DNA of 64,000 bases from Aureobasidium sp. EXF-3400 (GCA_024195585.1 SWBL01000072.1:104989-168988), one strand, 5' to 3'; positions 31,476-43,136 are shown, counted from the stretch's first letter. Made by a program: numbers and translations. Notes: generated by a model from the sequence alone, not told the origin.

Positions 31476-34400
31476 TTACAGCGCACTACCAACAACACCC
31501 CAAGGCCTCAAGGGCCTCCCATCCTCCAACTCCACCAAAAACCACAGCGCCTCTCTCGCTCTATCCAACTGTCCACTTTCCTCATGAGCTCTAGCCAGCA
31601 AACTCCAAGCTTCACTATCATCCCACCCCTCCCCACTTTTCGTCAAGCTCGTGAGTAAAAAGTACGCTCGGTCTCTTGCTGCAAGTCTAGTTTGAACCTC
31701 CACACTGGGCGTGGGGTCTGCAGGTAAAACTTTAGGGTTGGTGGGTGCGGGTAAGGGGGTAGAGGGTGCAATAATGGAATTGGGGAGAGGGAGTTCGGCG
31801 GGGATGGCTTGGGTGTAGATGTCGAGGAGGATGGTGCTGATGCCTACGATTGCGGCGGCGTGGTCAGGGTAGTGGGATAGTGCTTTTTCGTAGGCGGCGA
31901 GGGCTTCGTGAGGGTGGAATTTTGCTGCGGCGAGAGCGGCGCGCTGTTTGATGTTAGTTTTATTATATCAGTGATTGAAAAGAGTGAGTTCTTACTTCTG
32001 CCCAGACGTCCGCCCACAGTCTGTTTGCACTGCGACCACCGCCCCAGCCCTTTTCGTCGAATGATTTGGCGGAAGAGTTTTCCCGGGCAACAGCATGCTG
32101 GAAGTCTTCTGCGAGCTTGTGTGCTTCGTCGATTGCGCCTTCTGCGTCCTCGAAGAACTCGCCGCGTGTGTATTGTCCTGCGATGTGTAGCCAGACCTCG
32201 ACAAGCAGAGACACAGTATGGCGTTTTTGTCTAGCTGAAGGGAAGCGTGGACGAGGTGCTGCAAGTGTTGTTGTCGGGTATGGAGCAGGCAGACGAAGGT
32301 CTTGCAATGGTGTTTGATCTGAATGCCTGATGGGTGCAGGTTGCCCCGTAGATTCAAGGTTATGAGGTACCTCGCTTAATGGCCGGTTCTGGTCAGATCC
32401 ATCTTGAGCAGGAGCAGAGGGGGTATCAAAAGCGAGAGCATTCTTCTCAGGATCCTTTGCGTGGTCGTAGTGATGGAGGTGTTTGAGTGGGTGATGGGGT
32501 AGGTGAAGTTTGTGGTGGTGCTTTTCTTGCGACATGTTCTCATCGTTTGTGGTTGATCCGACTGTTGAAGAATTATTATGAATGGCGGGCACTGGGGGCG
32601 CATTCTTGTCCAATACAGGACCTTCTCCATTCTTTCTTGTGGACTTTGATCGTCTCAGTATACTACCACCGACGCTCTTGAATGTGCCTTCTGTTCTCAA
32701 AGAAGGTGCGACGAAAGAGGCCGCTGTATCTTTTGTTGGTGATGCTACGCCACTGCTTGGAGCAGCGAACAATTTGTGGTAGAGTGCAAGCACCTGAGAA
32801 CCCGCGTCGACTGCCGTTTCGGAATCATCGAGCATTTCGGTAAGAGCCAATTGGGTCAGTCGGAGTTGCAATAATTCTTCCTTTTCGGAATCTTCCATCT
32901 GCGTGATGAGGTTTTCGCCCTCTGGATCTCCGAGCATGATGTCGGCGCCACCAAACTGTTCAAAAGCAACATCGCAGAATTCGACCGCATGTTCGTAATC
33001 ACCTCTGGCTGTGAGAAGCAAAGACATGAGGTGATAGAGAGGAACCATTTGTCCTTTCTGGACCACGCTAACAGACTCATCATTCTGTGAGGAAGCCAAA
33101 GCAAACTTGACAATCTGTGTGGCAGGTACCAGTTGACGATTCTCTGCAAGAACGGTACCCAACAGAAGAGCAGTCTCTGGGTCGAGGTTGCCATTTGGTG
33201 ACATCTCGGCAGCCACTTTCAGTGACTTGATAGCCTTCTCTCTGTATTCTGATCTTTGTGCTGGGTCGTGGGTCAGTCGAGCAAAGTTTGCTTGACTTTC
33301 ACCAATAGCGCGATAAGCAGCAACAGAGGCTTCGGCTGAAATGAGTCTTCCAGTTGCGGTCTCATCATCCATAGCAGATTTGTCCGGTTGGCGACCATCT
33401 TCGTCTTTCCTAGAGACAGTGATAGCCGAACTGGGACGCGGTTGTTTAAGCCAGTCCGATAAGCGTTTCGAAACCTCGAGGGCCTTCTCACCCTCGGCCT
33501 GGGATCCATATCTGCACAGAATACTAATGGCTTGAGAAGCGGTAAGAACTACAAGATCGTCACTGTCCAATCCTGGCTCGTTATGGCCAGTCTTTTCTGC
33601 TCTCGACTTTGCGCGGCTGATAATCTCTGTATATGAGTCGAATGCCTTGATGGCAAGATCAAATTCAGCTAATGAGGCATGGACAGTGAAGAGGTGACGT
33701 AGGATCATTGTCGAATGGAAAGTCTTGGTTGCAGCGCGATAAAGGATGTCCAGAGTACTGCGACTGACAGCGGCCTTACCACCGTCGCCGAGATCAATCT
33801 CACGCCATCTTGGACCGCACAGGATAGACCAGTTGGAAATGACTGAGTTGGTCCATTGCTCGACTTCTTCGTTAGACTGGTTTGCTTGGGGGAACTTTGT
33901 CTTGTAAAGCAGCACACTTTCGTATGCAGCTTCGACTTGCTTCAACTCCGATCTTTGGCGCAACCTCATCTTGGCCAAATCGCTGTTGGTGTGGCCGGGA
34001 TTGTGAACAGCTAAGGGCGACTCGGCAGAAGAAGTGTAGACCAGATCTGTACTGAGAACGAAGGACAGGAAGTTGTAGTACATAGCCCAAACATCCTTGT
34101 TGGAGACATCGTAGGGACCAAGAGAGTAGCTCGGGGCTGCAATTTTCGAGGCCGAATCACCAGTCCAGATGCGAGCCCATGCTCTGTATGAAACTAGGGC
34201 AGCATTTGCAGCAGAGAGATTTGATGTGTGACCTTGCTTCGACTGGAGAGTAGAGATACGACCTGAGAGACGTGCAGCCCAGGTTCGATATTCAGAAAGA
34301 CCAGCCAGATTGACAGGGGCTTGATCGACGGCCGGAAGAGCTTGGCTATACACGTTGAGGGCAGATTCTGGCGAGACTTTTTGCTCTGTTGCAACACCCA

Positions 34401-34912
34401 GGAAGTAGCAGTATTTGATGACAGCCAGACGGGTATTGGGGCTTAATTCTGCGGGCGATCGTGCGAAAGGCGAGACCTCTGACCAGACGTTTGTTTTCAG
34501 GCCACCCAGAACAGTAGACCACTCAGCGCGGAGGAAGTAAATCTCATGAAGGGCAACATTGGCCTGGAAGGCATCTTCAAGAAGTGTTTGTTCGGACTCG
34601 ACGGCTTGGACGAGCTTAGGAGTCAGGTCGAGGAGGCTGGTGTGGGAAGCGGCCGAGGTTTGAGTGCCAGGTCGGCGGTTGGACGATGTCGCGGTTTGCG
34701 CTTCGGATGCAGCGGCGAGAGTCAGGCATCTCCGGTGCGGCGCGTGTTTGTCGACCTTGCGCACCAGCTCGGGCACGTCGGACCAGGCGCCATTCAGACG
34801 GGCGGCATTGAGGCTGGCAATGTAGCGCTGAGCCTTGTCGCTCTCTGACACCTGCACACCAGTACATCAGCATTGCTCCACTTTCTCCCAGCACGAAATC
34901 ACATACACTCAT
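31476..34912 (-). CDS. ypp1: YPP1/TTC7-like tetratricopeptide protein (filamentation/cargo-transport type)
   Basis: Three exons: 34912-34907 (only ATG AGT), 34851-31996 and 31943-31476, in phase, 1109 aa. The start MS|VSESDKAQRYIASLNAARLNGAW fits the fungal family annotated as filamentation or cargo-transport protein YPP1, a TTC7 relative. It has helical TPR-like repeats throughout (for example AQVN... helices at 45-400 and the C-terminal EALAAYEKALSHYPDHAAA, DSEAWSLLARAHEESGQLDRA). A long disordered His/Pro-rich insert lies near 680-790. In yeast, Ypp1 with Efr3 anchors the PI 4-kinase Stt4 at the plasma membrane; that role is inferred here. It shares a 253-bp divergent promoter with RIX1. 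Confidence 0.8.
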
Positions 34913-35165
34913 GATTATTGTCAGTTGTGTCAAGGCATCAAGATCGTCACAAACAAATCCAAAGTTGATGCTCCGTCATGCGCATGCAACCCCCGACTCC
35001 CGACCCCGTTCCAGCCGGCTCGCGTCCGTGCTTTCCGTTCAACGGCCGCCGTCCCTGTTTCCCCGGACTTTGTACAGAAAATATTCAGACATCACATGTT
35101 CTTTTTTTCTACCGGCATATCAACTCCGGACTGGACTGGAACCATCATATCTTGAATAATCAGAC

Positions 35166-37397
35166 ATGGCTCCTCTCGCGACTTCAGTCTCTCTGCTGAG
35201 AGCAGCTTCGTTCCGTATATCCAATGCTTCTAAGCCCGAACTTCCTCAAATTGCGGCCCTGACTGCTCAGTCTCTGCTTTCTTGCAAGGACATCTTTACT
35301 CAGCCCGATCTGGCCAACCAAAAAGACTCGGATGCTGCTCTTGCTCTTCACAGATTCAACACCCAGATCACCACACTGCTCGGAGATCGCCATGTCGAGG
35401 GTCGCTGGGCTGCCGTAGTTCTTATCAAAGCTGCCATCGAGGCGGGTGGCTGGGAAACTCTCAAAAAGTCCATCGCCTGGGTGCGCGGCCTTTTGATCCT
35501 TCTCAAGAAGCCCGATCCTCCTCTTTTGAGATGTCTGACCATTGTCACTCTCACTCGCATCTTCATGCTCACCTGGGAGTTCCCTACCCTGATTAGAGAG
35601 ATTACCACTCCTTCCATGCCAACCTTTGTGTCAACCTGTCTGAACAACCTTGCTTCACGTCAGCCTACTCCTCAGGAACAAAAGGCTACTCTGGAATGCT
35701 TTGCTCAACTTTTGCCTCGTCATCCTACTATTTTCCGTCAACACCAGGATGCCGTCGCAAACGCCTTGACTGTTGTCTTCGAGAACAAGGCTTCAGGTGA
35801 TCACATCGTGGATCTTGCTTCTCGCATCTCTGTCTTGCTTCATCAGTGCGAGCCAAAGAATGGTGCTAGTGACAAGTGGGAAGCTACTCTAGTCGCTAAT
35901 CTACACAGTGCTCATGCTATGGCCGATAGAACTTTTATGAGCATCGAAGAAGACTGGCAATCTGTCACCGGCACTAACTTTATCAACAAGAATGTCTTGT
36001 TTGAACTTTACTCCAAGGCTCAGGAAGCCAGAACCCCTGCAGATGGTCCTGTTGGTCAGTTCGTTACCGCTGGCTACCAAGGACTCATGAGCCATCTGCG
36101 CTTGCTTAGTGCTTACTTCGCCTCCGCCACATCTGCTCCAGTCGTTGGTACTGTCGGTGCTGTGGCAGATTTGCTTACTAGACTGATGTCCAACACTATC
36201 TCCACTAGCTCGACTAGAAGCACCATTCGTTTCAAGCGTGATGCTGCAAGAGAAGAGCGTGATGCACTTACCGAAGTCCTTCCTCGAATCCACGTCGCAT
36301 GTTTGGAAGTCTTGTCAATCATCTTGGACCGTTACGGGAACGCCCTCACTCCTGCATTACAGCCTTTCCTCGATCAACTCATGTGGATCTTCCACGCCTC
36401 TTCTGCCAATGTTGAGGTAAGAACCGCCACTTATGTTGTTGGAAAGAAAATTTTGGATATCTCAGGCCAGTCACTCAACAAGGAAGCCATCGGTGCCCTG
36501 AAAAAGTACATCATTGCCTGCTGTGAAGACGTCCTACCTACCAGCGAGGACAAAGATCCTCAGAACGCCAATGGCAACAAGCAACAATCCACCATGAACG
36601 CTGATACCTTCCTCAAGCAAGCCTCAACCAAACCCTCGGCAAAGACACAACTTGTCGGTCTCAAGTCTGCAGCATGGGATCTCCTTCCCACCCTTGTTGG
36701 CCAACTCCCTGCCGAGCACTGCTCTATAGCATTACGCGCAACCATGGACCGTACAGCAGTTCTCGCCCGCCACAAGGATGCAGTCATGGCAAGCACACTC
36801 AACCACACCTCCACAGCCAAAGCCGCCCGCAAAGGCAACAGTCTACTCCCCCTTCTCGCCCGCGAATATCCCACCGATCCTTCCGTTGAGATTCTCCTCC
36901 GACCCCGCATGCCCATCCTCCAAACCGGTCGCAAAGCCACCGAAGCAGAGACCGAAACCGAAGCCATGGACGAAGACGAAGACTCAGCCTCCGATGACGA
37001 AGAAGAAGAGCCCCTCCCCGCAGAATCCGTCTCCGAAGTCCGCGAAGACAACGCCTCCTCCACAAACACATCCAGCAACAAAGACGTAGCTCTAAAGGAG
37101 CAAGAACTCGTCAACTGGGCACTCAATCAATACATTCACGAAAAAGTGGGTCAGAATACCGCTACTGGTGACGCAGTCTCAGGAGATGCGACCAAGGGAA
37201 GCGAGAATGAAGTTGTTGAAGGCGCTACTCAAGAAGGAAGAAGCAAGAGACAGCGTGAGGATGATGAGCCTAAGGTTGTGGATAAGAGGCAAAAGTCTAT
37301 TGAGCCTCAAGTTGCGGCTGAGGATAGCGATGATGATGAGTTTGTGGTTCCGGAGATTGTGATGGCGGAGAGTGAGGATGAGGATGAGGATGAGTAG
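35166..37397 (+). CDS. rix1: Pre-rRNA-processing protein RIX1
   Basis: A single exon, 743 aa. The N-terminal Armadillo/HEAT-like region (HVEGRWAAVVLIKAAIEAGG, LRCLTIVTLTRIFMLTWEFP, PRHPTIFRQHQ) is characteristic of RIX1/PELP1 N-terminal domains. The C-terminal third is low-complexity with strong acidic runs (ETEAMDEDEDSASDDEEEEP and a final EDEDEDE) and a basic KR-rich stretch. In yeast the Rix1-Ipi1-Ipi3 complex works with Rea1 in ITS2 processing and late nuclear 60S maturation. The start MAPLATSVSLLRAASF is the first ATG after the divergent promoter. Confidence 0.88.
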   Translation: MAPLATSVSLLRAASFRISNASKPELPQIAALTAQSLLSCKDIFTQPDLANQKDSDAALALHRFNTQITTLLGDRHVEGRWAAVVLIKAAIEAGGWETLKKSIAWVRGLLILLKKPDPPLLRCLTIVTLTRIFMLTWEFPTLIREITTPSMPTFVSTCLNNLASRQPTPQEQKATLECFAQLLPRHPTIFRQHQDAVANALTVVFENKASGDHIVDLASRISVLLHQCEPKNGASDKWEATLVANLHSAHAMADRTFMSIEEDWQSVTGTNFINKNVLFELYSKAQEARTPADGPVGQFVTAGYQGLMSHLRLLSAYFASATSAPVVGTVGAVADLLTRLMSNTISTSSTRSTIRFKRDAAREERDALTEVLPRIHVACLEVLSIILDRYGNALTPALQPFLDQLMWIFHASSANVEVRTATYVVGKKILDISGQSLNKEAIGALKKYIIACCEDVLPTSEDKDPQNANGNKQQSTMNADTFLKQASTKPSAKTQLVGLKSAAWDLLPTLVGQLPAEHCSIALRATMDRTAVLARHKDAVMASTLNHTSTAKAARKGNSLLPLLAREYPTDPSVEILLRPRMPILQTGRKATEAETETEAMDEDEDSASDDEEEEPLPAESVSEVREDNASSTNTSSNKDVALKEQELVNWALNQYIHEKVGQNTATGDAVSGDATKGSENEVVEGATQEGRSKRQREDDEPKVVDKRQKSIEPQVAAEDSDDDEFVVPEIVMAESEDEDEDE

Positions 37398-37693
37398 TGG
37401 TGTATATATTGTGGAGATATAGAGACCAGAATTTGACCGCGATCGGAGTCATTACAAGGCTTCCTCAAGTTCATTGGCTCAAAAGTCACTCTATGTTTCT
37501 GATCACTGAATAAAGCAGTACCGAAGTCCGTTGTGACTGAATTTAGCATGGAGACAAACTGTTGTCCTTCGAAACGGCAAATTGATGGATTCTCCAACAA
37601 GCGTCATCAGTTGTTCAATTGAAGTCACTAAGTATAAAGGCACTGCAGCACTACATTTTCGAGACCAGACTGATCTCTTGGCGCCTTCCATGT

Positions 37694-37729
<36 letters not shown>

Positions 37730-37891
37730 GAATCTCGACGCTCCCTTGACTAGACTGCCATCTTATCACCTGTTCTGTCCGCTCGACCTGGAGTGACGAG
37801 ACTCCGTGCTCGATATATAGATCTTGTAGTCGACCTAATCCTTAGCCTTTGACTGCAAAACAAACTTCGCAGGGACACTAGATTGATCTCA
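37398..37891. other. Intergenic with microsatellite
   Basis: About 500 bp downstream of RIX1. Apart from the (CTA)n tract no feature is supported. Confidence 0.45.
37694..37729. repeat. (CTA)12 trinucleotide microsatellite
   Basis: Twelve uninterrupted CTA units in non-coding DNA between RIX1 and the next gene. Likely length-variable between strains. Confidence 0.9.
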
Positions 37892-38215
37892 CTAGACAGA
37901 ATAAGTACCCAATCTCACAGCCACCACACTAATTGAAACCGCAATCAGAGCCGCCTCCACGGACAAACCAGCCCATTGTGGAATATTTCTGTCGCCATCG
38001 GTATTACTCCATGCAGTACCCGTACCAATGGGGATATCCACCACCGATAAAAAGCTAGCCATGAGATAGAGAACAGGATCTTTTGATCTCCCGAAATTTC
38101 GGCACCAGATTTGGTGTAATGTCATGTAGAGGAGAAACATTGCGAAGCTGGTGATAGGAAAGATGGTGTTGCTGATTTCGACAAGAAGGATTTGGATTGT
38201 AAAAGAAATAATCAT
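37892..38215 (-). CDS. Short hydrophobic frame, possible membrane-protein exon
   Basis: A 107-aa frame from an ATG at 38213-38215, starting MIISFTIQILLVEISNTIF. Three hydrophobic segments are evident (about 3-35, 48-66 and 82-102). The composition is plausible for a membrane protein, but I recognise no family and found no convincing upstream exon. It lies just downstream of the kinase gene on the same strand. It may be a remnant or the last exon of something missed. Confidence 0.25.
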   Translation of the reverse strand: MIISFTIQILLVEISNTIFPITSFAMFLLYMTLHQIWCRNFGRSKDPVLYLMASFLSVVDIPIGTGTAWSNTDGDRNIPQWAGLSVEAALIAVSISVVAVRLGTYSV

Positions 38216-38323
38216 TCAAGAAGCAAAACAGAGGGCCTAAACCAAAACATGAAGGGAACCCAAGAAAGAATCTACAAACGCCTTATCTAAGCAATGTTAC
38301 TCTCCGGATGGATAGCTATGTCT

Positions 38324-40158
38324 TCAAGCTACAGGGTCGAACTTGACCTCTCCTGGTGCTGCCCCATCTTTTCTAAAGCTATACTTCAGCACACCAACCC
38401 GTGGATATTCATCATCAGAATGTCTCCTCTCATAACCCTTCTTCGCAATAGCGTATTTGATCACATCGTCAATATCTTCTCTGTAGGTAGTGGGAGCGGG
38501 ATCTGGAGCCTCCCAGTAATCGATCAACGTTGATGGACGCTCAGGATGAATGATCTTCAAATCGTCGTCCAGGACAAAGATATCATCAGCTGGATCGGGG
38601 CTAACGTAGCGGTGAAGCTTTGGTCTCAATCCCTCTCTGATCTGTCGGGTTACCATATCTTGACGACGTTTGCGAGACGCGTCTCTTTCTCTTGCCTTAC
38701 TGAAGGGCGAGAGAGCTCTGGCGATGGCGGTTTTGCGGCGTCTACGGCGAGGTCTGGGGAAGCACAAGAGTTTCTTGAACTTATCGGTAAGCGATTCGAT
38801 ACCTTTCTTGGATTTGCCGCCTCGGAGTGGTGCTGCCTCAGAAACCATGCTTATCATGCTTTCGTCTACGGAAGCACTGAACGTGGAAGCATCGACGTCA
38901 CCGCGGTCCAGCGCTTCGAACCATTCGTTGGTGCCCCAGCGAATCATGCCTTGTGTGAATCGCGGCATGTTCTCTTCGATAGCTTCCATCAGGTCCTGTG
39001 GTGTTGGTCTGTCTTGCACTCTAAACTGCACCATGGCATCGAGGATACCCAGCAGCTCAGGACTGTATTCTCTTCGAAGGCGGTTCTCTTTCTCCTGTGC
39101 TTTTGTGCGCTTCGCAGGTGGATCATACTTAGGTACGTATTCATAAGGAAATGATAACCAGTGTATATCGCCGTCGTATTGATTGACGCCTTTCAGTACG
39201 GACAGTATGATATATCCAATCTGCCAGATGTTCTGCAATTCAGTCAGCATGGTCCTAAGCGGTGGCAAAAGAGTTTTCTCATCCGTCCTCCCTCACAAAC
39301 ATGGAGAATCGACATCGACGTCAATTCAGAGGGTCCGTGGTGTTCACATACCGTATAAGTTCCGCCGGGGGCTTGCCAAGGTTCCTTCACATAACCAAGC
39401 TTTGTGATCTCAGGAGCCGACCAGCCGGGTGTACACATTCCATACATCATGTGTTGATTGGGGTCTCCTGGATATGTGATATGTGCATTTCCAAAATCTC
39501 CAAGATACGCGGGCGGGTATGCAGGGAAACTGTTATTCTTCCCCAAGCATCCAGGGGCTCCAAGGAATATATTGTCGGGTTTGAAATCGCAGTGAACAAC
39601 CTGGTAGTGGGTCTGGTCGGTGCGGAACGCTGTGTTCATAACCACAGCAGCAGACACAAGTCGATACAGTAGATACCAGGCGAAAGGCTCCGGAATCTGT
39701 CGGAATCCTATCGAGTTGTCCACATTTTCTAGCCCTTGCGTAGCAATCAGATCGAAGAGATCCCCAAAGCCGAAGTATGGTGAGTAAAATCTCCAGGCAT
39801 CAAGAGACCAGGAGCAATGCTCAGCACCCAGCAGGGGTACAGTAAATACTTTATCCGGCGGTGTGCCATTCGGGACCAGGTTTCGTTGCATAAAGACTTC
39901 TCGGATTTCTCCATGTCCCAGGCCTCCGTGACTCAAAATTTGTTCTGATCGTATTTCGGTGTATTTGAGCACAACGCGATCGACAATTTTCTGGTCCGCG
40001 TTGCGGACGAGGTTCCAGAGATATGCTCTGCCGAAACCACCTGCGCCGAGTGCTGCGCCAAATACCCATGACTGTCCTTCGGGTGCGTGGAAGCGAGGAG
40101 GTGTGCGTCGCTCAATCTCAATTCGATCGTCGCAATACGGATCAGGGTAATATGACAT
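38324..40158 (-). CDS. Divergent protein kinase-domain protein
   Basis: Two exons, 40158-39352 and 39232-38324, joined in phase (ACG|GTATGT...TTGCAG|AAC), 571 aa. Kinase landmarks: glycine loop LGAGGFGRAYLW (about 37-48), the VAIK-type Lys 65 in VVLKYTE, a catalytic loop HCDFKPDN (Cys in place of the usual Arg of HRD; catalytic Asp and Asn kept), LGDFGNAH for DFG, and PGWSAPEITKLG for APE. The C-lobe continues NIWQIGYIILSVLKG and RPTPQDLMEAIEENMP. After about residue 400 it is basic and low complexity. It resembles the expanded, fast-changing kinase families of filamentous fungi. Substrate and pathway unknown; probably active since key residues remain. Confidence 0.78.
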
Positions 40159-40958
40159 AGCTGCAAAATGTCTACAACGCTCGTGTCTGCAGATTTGATG
40201 GTGTTTGCTGATGAAAGTTGTATGCGGAGATTGTAAGTCCTTGACGTCGTTGTATACCAGGGTCTGATAGGAAAGGCAATGGTGATAACGCTAACAAAGG
40301 ACTTTCCGGATCCGGCCTCGACCATTTCGAAAGAAACAACTCTCTTTGAGTTGGAAAGTCGAATCTAAGTTCGCGAGTACAGTTCATTGTTCTATGAAAG
40401 TCCTGGACAGACATGAATGTAATAGCAGTTCGATTGAAGAAAGCGCCGCATTGTCACAGCATGTGGTTAGTCGACCGAATATGAAAAAATACCAGGTAGA
40501 TTCTGGATAACGGAAACCGACAAGTTGAGTGTCTGAAACCTTGCTTACGATTCATCGTCGGTCTTTTCGAAGCAAGCGTCATAATCAAAACTGCTCTTTC
40601 TGACATCTCGGGCAGACGTCGAAGTATGCGCCACATCGGGCATTGCGAGTATCGTCACGTGAAGACGCCTGGTGTCAGAATTGACCATAATTCGTAGTCT
40701 ATGTATGGTGCGACTATAGGAGCTTAGAAACCATGTTAGAACAATGATGAGTTATGTTTGTTTTGTGGTACGATTGAGTCGAGCTGTTGAACCGCGAGGT
40801 TTTGAGGCAGGAGCTGGAGTCGGTGTTGCCAACAGGACGATCGGAAGAACCTCGGTATTTCTGTTCTTAACCTCCAGTAAGGAAGCTACTGCCACCATCA
40901 CCGCTCTTCATCGTGAGCAATGATCCATCACAGAGGGGTCACTTTTTGATCGAGTTCC
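40159..40958. other. Intergenic, no gene seen
   Basis: 800 bp upstream of the kinase. No supported coding frame or RNA gene. Confidence 0.4.
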
Positions 40959-41351
40959 ATGACCACTCAGGATGTGGTATGGAGTATTGTCCCGCTGGGA
41001 TTGAGCTACATCGTTATCAGCGCAGCATGCAGCCTTTGCATCGACCCCACAGACGCCACATATACATGTGTATACCTTGGATCTCAGCTGCTGGAACAAA
41101 GGGACAAGACACGCACAGTGCTCACATTATTGACAAGGATATGCATGCTCTTAACAAGGCTTCTGGAGGCTGAGTGTCAGCCTTATTCCGCCAGACGACT
41201 TATGCAACATGACCACCCCCTCAATTGCTACGGCATGCCGCCCACTCGTAGCGTTCTGGGTCGTGGAGAGCTATCGACATTCTTGCCATGCGGCTCTATT
41301 CGATGCTTCTATGTGGTTATTGTACACAAGTCATTTGTCAGACCAGCCTAA
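40959..41351 (+). CDS. Uncertain small membrane-type frame
   Basis: A 130-aa frame starting MTTQDVVWSIVPLGLSYIVI, with one clear hydrophobic segment near residues 8-26 and another near the C-terminus (CGSIRCFYVVIV). A further open stretch in a different frame (41288-41629: CLPILTPPVFEANFGFAAPV, then a helix SLMYLGFLWTHITMVLNLCA) could be a second exon, but I could not find a clean splice join. It ends against the GTPase start at 41607. No family recognised. Confidence 0.25.
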   Translation: MTTQDVVWSIVPLGLSYIVISAACSLCIDPTDATYTCVYLGSQLLEQRDKTRTVLTLLTRICMLLTRLLEAECQPYSARRLMQHDHPLNCYGMPPTRSVLGRGELSTFLPCGSIRCFYVVIVHKSFVRPA

Positions 41352-41606
41352 CCATGTCTGACTGTTTACCTATCCTCACGCCACCGGTCTTCGAGGCCAA
41401 CTTTGGTTTCGCTGCACCTGTATGTCGTCTTGCTGTTCGTCTGATTCGTGGAGATAAGGCAGGTCTGGTGGTTGACCCCAGTGTGATGAGAAGTCTCATG
41501 TATCTTGGGTTCTTGTGGACCCATATAACTATGGTTTTGAACCTCTGCGCTGTTCGCCCTTCCAAATCCAGTCTGATCTCTCCAGGACAGTTTGATCACG
41601 GTCAAA

Positions 41607-43136
41607 ATGAGCAACAAGGATCAGGATAAGAGCATCTACATCTATATTGGGAATACAGGAACTGGAAAAAGCACTTTTGTCAAGTCCCTGGGCGGTGATG
41701 TTCCTTCGAGTGAGCTTGTACGCAGCGGAGACTCTCTGACAACAAAGGCGAGATTTTACAAACTACATCGGCACCACACAGTGCTACTGGTCGATACACC
41801 TGGCTTCAGAGACTCACAAGCCTCCTACGGCGAATTGGCTTTCTCCGATTCTGAGCATATGAAGGAGATACTCAATGCTTTTGTACGAGCAAAGGCGACA
41901 AATTTCAATGGCATTTACTGGCTCGTCAACGAATCCCGTAAAAACGACGAGCTTCGTGCTCAGGCGCGTTTTATAGACAATCTTGTGAATCCTGAGATCG
42001 ACACTCCTGTGGTAGACCGATCACTTGGTTGGAAGCACGTCATGGTGTTAATCCATGGTAATGCGGCTGTCGGTGCGACGGTGGAGAGTGTCGTTAAGGC
42101 AGAGATTGGCGACACAGCATTGGCCAGGAGTTTACAGCACAAGAGAGTTGGACTTCTACTAGACGGAGAAGACCGGGCCGCTGTGACTTGAAGATCGAAG
42201 GTAGAACTCTCCAGGACTCTCGGCATTATGAAATCTTTGAGCTCCAAGAGTCTCTCCGATCTGTGATTCTCAATGACTGGTTCCGTGATAGGGACCCAAT
42301 CCAGGTATGTATCAGCACTATCTAGGTTTGGAACGGATCCACTAACCGAGTAACAGTGGATAAGCACCAATGACAAGTGCTTGGATTGTTTACAAATAGG
42401 CGATCGTCGCGCGTTTGGACGCTGCCATGGCCCCATCTCTCGAATTCATCTTGCGGCAAAAAAGCATGTCGGCGTCCAGTTTCTTGTCCATGGTCCGAGA
42501 GATAAGAAAGAGAAGACAATTTCCATACTCAATAGAACGGCCGTGGCTTTGGGTGTTGTAGGGGGAGCAACTGGGACTGCTCTGACAGCAGCCGTCACCG
42601 TCCTGGTGCCAAATCCTGGCACTTTTCTCTTATGCGGGACTTTGCTGCACATGACCGTGGCCGCCATAGCCATAACTGCCGGTGCATCAGTAACATCAGC
42701 TGCAACATACAAGTTCAAGGGCACAGTTGTTGATTCAAGGAGACCCAGCGAAAAGGTCTCTGCTGGGGATGCAGGCTTGACAGAAGAGGAACTCAAGGAA
42801 CTGTATGACACGCTCAAAGACTTCAAGACACGCCGTGGCAAGTGCGACACATGCAAGTTAAACAAAGACCAAGAGGGTTGCACATATGTTTGGTCCTGTT
42901 GTCTCCAAGACTCCTCGAAAAATGCACCAAGCAACGACAGGCCATCCTCCGTGTGTGATCCTTGGGTGAACGGGTGCGAGAAGTTTTGCAGAAACGAGGA
43001 TTGCCACCAACAGTTGCTCGATGACAAGAGAGTACCAGGTTGCCTAAACGAATGCGCCAACTGTTCCCTCAAAGGAGATCGATCTGACTTTGCTCACAGG
43101 GGCTGTAGAGATCGTAAGCATCGCTTCGAAGAGTAA
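41607..43136 (+). CDS. P-loop GTPase with membrane segment and Cys-rich tail (frame break near 42185)
   Basis: The start MSNKDQDKSIYIYIGNTGTG gives a Walker A/G1 motif at 15-22 (GNTGTGKS) and a G3 DTPG at 63-66, as in AIG1/septin-like TRAFAC GTPases. The first frame ends at a stop at 42189-42191. The protein sense clearly continues in the next frame as DLKIEGRTLQDSRHYEIFEL, then through a normal intron (42305-42356, GTATGT...AACAG) into 42357-43136. The second half has a long Gly/Ala/Val hydrophobic region (AVALGVVGGATGTALTAAV and on) and a tail with about 16 cysteines (CDTCKLNKDQEGC, CCLQ, CEKFCRNEDC, CLNECANC). The break may be a 1-nt frameshift, or an intron of 47 nt (GTTGGA...TTGAAG) or 32 nt (GTGACT...CTCCAG). 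Family-level function unknown. Confidence 0.6.
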
